This document shows, piece by piece, positions 61,293-64,000 of a DNA stretch of 64,000 bases (the stretch's first letter is position 1; each line of letters begins with the position of its first letter). The notes under the pieces are model-generated. The model saw nothing but the letters and a program-made list of their open reading frames with translations, made no database searches and was not told the origin of the DNA. Source of the stretch: JBBROS01 sp965260995 (GTDB lineage: Bacteria > Pseudomonadota > Alphaproteobacteria > Acetobacterales > Acetobacteraceae); contig CBDHCD010000003.1 in assembly GCA_965260995.1 (NCBI GenBank), positions 310,001 to 374,000 of the forward strand. The letters run 5' to 3'. The translations under genes were made by a program, and so were the position numbers.

Positions 61293-62619
61293 ACGTCGAT
61301 CCCTCGCCCTCAGTGCTGTCGATCGCCAGCTGCCCCCGGTGCCGGTTGACAATGTGCTTGACGATGGCCAGCCCCAGCCCGGTGCCACCTACGGCGCGGG
61401 ACCGTCCCTTGTCTGCTCGGTAGAACCGTTCCGTCAGCCGTGGGATGTGTGCCCGCGCGATCCCATGCCCATCATCGGCCACGCTCAACGCCAGTCCCGG
61501 TCGTGCCGGCCACGGTTTGCCCGGCGGCGCGGGCCAGGCCGAAACGCGGATCGAGCCAGCCTCCCGCCCATATTTCAGGGCATTATCGAATAGGTTCTGC
61601 AGCACCTGCTCCAACTGATCCTCATCCCCGGCGACGTCCGGCAGGGCAGGAGCCACGTCTAGGGCCAACCGCACCTGGCGCGCGGCGAGCTGCGGCTCGA
61701 ACCCCGCCGCCACCCGCCGCAGCAGCGCATCCACGTCTACCCGCTCGCCCGGCGGTTGGTGCTCGGTCAGCTCAATTCGGGACAAGCTCAGCAGGTCGTC
61801 GATCAGCCGGTTCATTCGCTTGGCTTGCTCGGCCATGATGCCGAGGAAGCGTACTTGCGCCGGCGGGTCGTCGGCTGCCGGGCCACGCAGGGTGTCGATG
61901 AAGCCGATCAGGCTGGCGAGGGGCGTGCGCAGCTCATGGCTGGCGTTGGCGACGAAATCGGCCCGCATCCGCTCGACGGCCCGCTCCCGCGTGCGGTCGG
62001 AGAACACGGCGACGATCCGTCCGCCTTCCGCCAACGGCGTCTGCAACGGGATGACGGTGGCGGACACCTCGCGCGATACCGGCACCGGCAATGCAAGGTC
62101 GGCCATGTGCTCCTGCCCATCGGCCTGGGCGCGGTCAATGGCAGAGCGAAGCCCGGGATGGCGCAGCACCGCATTCATCGCCGGTCCGAAAATCGTCTCG
62201 GCCGAAGCGTTGGCGCGTTGCACCGCTCGATTGGCGCCGACGACGATCAGCGGATCAGGCAACCGTCGCACCAGGGCTTGCTCGGCGCGCAACATCGCCT
62301 CCAGCGCCGCTTCCCGGGCTGCGAGCGCATGTGCGAGTCGCTCGGCCTCGCGCGTGATTGCCAGGCTCGTTCGTAGACAAGGTGGCTTTGGCGGCAGCGA
62401 AGACCTGTCTCTGGGCATCTCATGCCGCAAGCCGGCAATGATGCGGCCGACGTCGCGTGCCCAGAGATGCGCTATACCGGCGGCACCGATCAGGATCACG
62501 CCAAGGCCGGCCAGCGCCGGGCCACGGGACAGCGCGCCGCTCCAGAAAAACGCCGCCATCACGGCGACCGGAACCGCCGCTAGCGCGCAAGACATCCGGA
62601 CCGGCAACAATGGATGCAC
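61228..62619 (-). CDS. sensor histidine kinase, PhoR type
   Basis: A 463-residue membrane histidine kinase. Two hydrophobic segments lie in the first 52 residues (ALAAVPVAVMAAFFWSGAL, ALAGLGVILIGAAGIAHLW), then a PAS-like sensor region (PDPLIVVGANRAVQRANASAETIFG). The phospho-acceptor is His228 in NASHELRTPL, followed by the N box (LFDNALKYG), G1 (VADDGHGI) and G2 (GGTGLGLAIVKHI). Layout matches PhoR, the phosphate-sensing kinase, but no phoB or pst gene is in the window, so the signal is uncertain. Its 3' end overlaps the convergent permease gene. Confidence 0.85.
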   Translation of the reverse strand: MHPLLPVRMSCALAAVPVAVMAAFFWSGALSRGPALAGLGVILIGAAGIAHLWARDVGRIIAGLRHEMPRDRSSLPPKPPCLRTSLAITREAERLAHALAAREAALEAMLRAEQALVRRLPDPLIVVGANRAVQRANASAETIFGPAMNAVLRHPGLRSAIDRAQADGQEHMADLALPVPVSREVSATVIPLQTPLAEGGRIVAVFSDRTRERAVERMRADFVANASHELRTPLASLIGFIDTLRGPAADDPPAQVRFLGIMAEQAKRMNRLIDDLLSLSRIELTEHQPPGERVDVDALLRRVAAGFEPQLAARQVRLALDVAPALPDVAGDEDQLEQVLQNLFDNALKYGREAGSIRVSAWPAPPGKPWPARPGLALSVADDGHGIARAHIPRLTERFYRADKGRSRAVGGTGLGLAIVKHIVNRHRGQLAIDSTEGEGSTFTVWLPAAPPGPDPGLDPAPG

Positions 62620-62731
62620 GTGCGGGCCGGTCTAGCGTCTCGGTGCCGAGCCGATGGTGGGCTGGTCGTTCAAAGCCGGCGTTTCGATCACCTGAACGAC
62701 GCCCTTCGCGTGTCAAGCATCAGTCGAGCCA

Positions 62732-64000
62732 TCAGATCCCGGGTGCCCCTAGACTTTGCGGCGGAGGCTCGATGATGTGTGCACCGCCGCGGTCAATCTC
62801 GAACAGTGCCAGACCTCGCCGCACGACGCCGTCTGGCTGCAGCGCCAGGAAGCCATCGGCGCCAGCAAATCCTTCCGGGCGGGTCAGCGCACCATACGAG
62901 AAGCCGTTCGGCGTGCTGACGGCGCGGGCGATGCCGGCGGCGTCGTAAGCCAGGCTGCTGAGATCTCGCGCCGGGGTGTTGTAGGCGGCAACGTACTGCT
63001 GCTCGAACCCGGTCCGCGCCAGCCGATCGGGGGCGGCGAACCACGCCCCGGCCAAATCAGGCTGCCGGGCCGCATCCCGCGCCCACGTGGCCGGACCTAG
63101 GATGCGAACTTGCTTGGGACCAATATCATAGAAGACGAGGATCGGCACCGCCTGGCTGAGCAGATCGCCGCCGATGCCCAGGAGCAACGCGTCCATCGGC
63201 GGCGGCGGCGGCGCTTGTTGGCCGATCTCGGCCGCCCGGCGGCGCCCCTCGGCGTCCCGGCTCGCCCGCGCCGCTCGCTGCTCCGCCTCGATCGCGCCGC
63301 GGCGGCTGTTGTAGCCGGACACGTCCTTGAGCGCTTGGTTGATGCCCGCGAAGGTGGGCGAGGCGCGGATGACGCGAGGCTCCGGCATCCCTGCGGCGGC
63401 AGTCGCGGTCCCTAAGCCGGCAGCAAGGGCGTCTCCGAACGAATTCGTTGGCAGCACCGCCGCGATGCGGGACTTGTTTTCCGCCTGCACCGCCAGCACC
63501 AGGCGGCGCACTTGTTGCGCGGGCGTCAGCCCCATCGCCCACACGCCCGGTTGGCTGAGCGAGGAGTCGGAGGTGAATGCCAGCACAGGCACGCCGGCGG
63601 CGCGCGTCACCCCTGAGACGGCCGATGTTTCCGGCCCGGTCAACGGCCCGAGAATGAGACCCGCTCCCTCCGCGATGGCGGCGCGGGCCGCGTCGGCCGC
63701 GCCTTCCGGCGTGCCGCCGGTGTCGTGCTGATCAAGTTCGCCATTTCCCGGCTGGCCGAACGAAGCCGGATTGAACGCGAGCTGGGCCGCCTTGAGCATC
63801 GCTTGCCCGATCTCGGCATTAGGGCCGGACAGCGGCAGCAGGATCGAGACCCGGCGGCCCGTGCTGGTCGCGAACGGGACGGGCTGGGACGGCGCAGGCC
63901 CGACGGCGGGCGGACCACCATAGCGCGCCGACCCGGGCTGGTTTACGCACGCGGTCAGGGCGACCGCCGCGAACAGGCCGGCCGCGCGGAGGAGGGTGGA
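62732..64000 (-). CDS. penicillin-binding protein activator lipoprotein, 5' end outside window
   Basis: The gene enters from the right edge; 423 codons are visible. Near the edge a signal peptide tail ends in the lipobox LTAC followed by VNQPGSARYGG, so it is a lipoprotein. The rest has the periplasmic-binding-protein fold of branched-chain amino-acid receptors and LpoA: VSILLPLSGPNAEIGQAMLKAAQLAFN (start seen as ILLPLSGPNAEIG), AAIAEGAGLILGPLTGPETSAV, PVLAFTSDSSLSQPGVW and DALLLGIGGDLLSQ. In alphaproteobacteria this family is annotated as penicillin-binding protein activator, an outer-membrane partner of peptidoglycan synthases. An ATG at 63799 is internal, not the start. Confidence 0.85.
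   Translation of the reverse strand, partial: STLLRAAGLFAAVALTACVNQPGSARYGGPPAVGPAPSQPVPFATSTGRRVSILLPLSGPNAEIGQAMLKAAQLAFNPASFGQPGNGELDQHDTGGTPEGAADAARAAIAEGAGLILGPLTGPETSAVSGVTRAAGVPVLAFTSDSSLSQPGVWAMGLTPAQQVRRLVLAVQAENKSRIAAVLPTNSFGDALAAGLGTATAAAGMPEPRVIRASPTFAGINQALKDVSGYNSRRGAIEAEQRAARASRDAEGRRRAAEIGQQAPPPPPMDALLLGIGGDLLSQAVPILVFYDIGPKQVRILGPATWARDAARQPDLAGAWFAAPDRLARTGFEQQYVAAYNTPARDLSSLAYDAAGIARAVSTPNGFSYGALTRPEGFAGADGFLALQPDGVVRRGLALFEIDRGGAHIIEPPPQSLGAPGI

Overview
The window reads as a chromosomal segment of a GC-rich alphaproteobacterium, most likely in the Acetobacteraceae/Rhodospirillales neighbourhood. Supporting features are a GcrA cell-cycle regulator, a class I PHA synthase, the sdhCDAB operon, a bactofilin, a DUF1499 lipoprotein, and an alanine aminotransferase-hom-glpX-recJ cluster. 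This is an inference from gene content; there is no rRNA gene to settle it.

Layout. 1-21.9 kb is ordinary chromosome: a truncated ABC sugar-binding protein, an amidohydrolase, an FkbM methyltransferase, an LplT-PlsC-acyl-ACP synthetase fusion, a serine hydrolase, hisN with a YejA-like peptide-binding protein, kdsB-pheA, a GH16 glycosidase with three carbohydrate-binding repeats, an SDR, a VOC protein, a DUF1499 lipoprotein with a methyltransferase, a spore-photolyase-like radical SAM protein, zapE and a 2OG-Fe(II) oxygenase. 21.9-26.2 kb is an insertion-sequence cluster: one clean IS4-type element with a 10-bp target duplication, an IS5-family element that has received a second IS5-family element in its leader, and an eroded IS481-type transposase, ending at a tRNA-Glu gene. 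26.3-34.6 kb holds a compact minus-strand cluster (lipoprotein, aminotransferase, hom, glpX, recJ) and a divergent phaC. 34.6-37.7 kb is a second mobile-element area: a recombinase remnant, an inverted copy of the 863-bp IS, an IS5 remnant, an AT-rich gcrA and a dead IS1380 transposase. 37.8-44.8 kb returns to core genes: a DegP-type protease, tRNA-Thr, a glyoxalase-like protein, sdhCDAB and a phosphatase. 44.9-48.4 kb carries three more insertion sequences back to back. 48.4-64 kb carries a DUF2254 membrane protein, modCBA, ggt, a bactofilin, an EI24 protein, an adenosine-type sugar kinase, typA, an AmpG-like permease, a PhoR-like kinase and a truncated penicillin-binding-protein activator lipoprotein.

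How the genes work together. Recognisable units are molybdate uptake (modABC), succinate oxidation at the membrane (sdhCDAB), aspartate-family amino acid synthesis next to gluconeogenesis (hom, glpX), and envelope or peptidoglycan maintenance at the right end (AmpG-like permease, bactofilin, PBP activator, PhoR-like kinase).

The most notable large-scale signal is not a gene. The plus strand is G-rich up to about 22 kb and C-rich from about 26 kb onward, whichever strand genes lie on. The reversal falls inside the first IS cluster, which points either to the replication terminus or to an IS-associated rearrangement joint. I did not find a defence island, CRISPR array, prophage or secondary-metabolite cluster, and I cannot claim a clearly undescribed system. 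The best candidates for follow-up are the skew junction, the leaderless GH16 protein with triple binding modules, the radical SAM locus and the compositionally odd gcrA.
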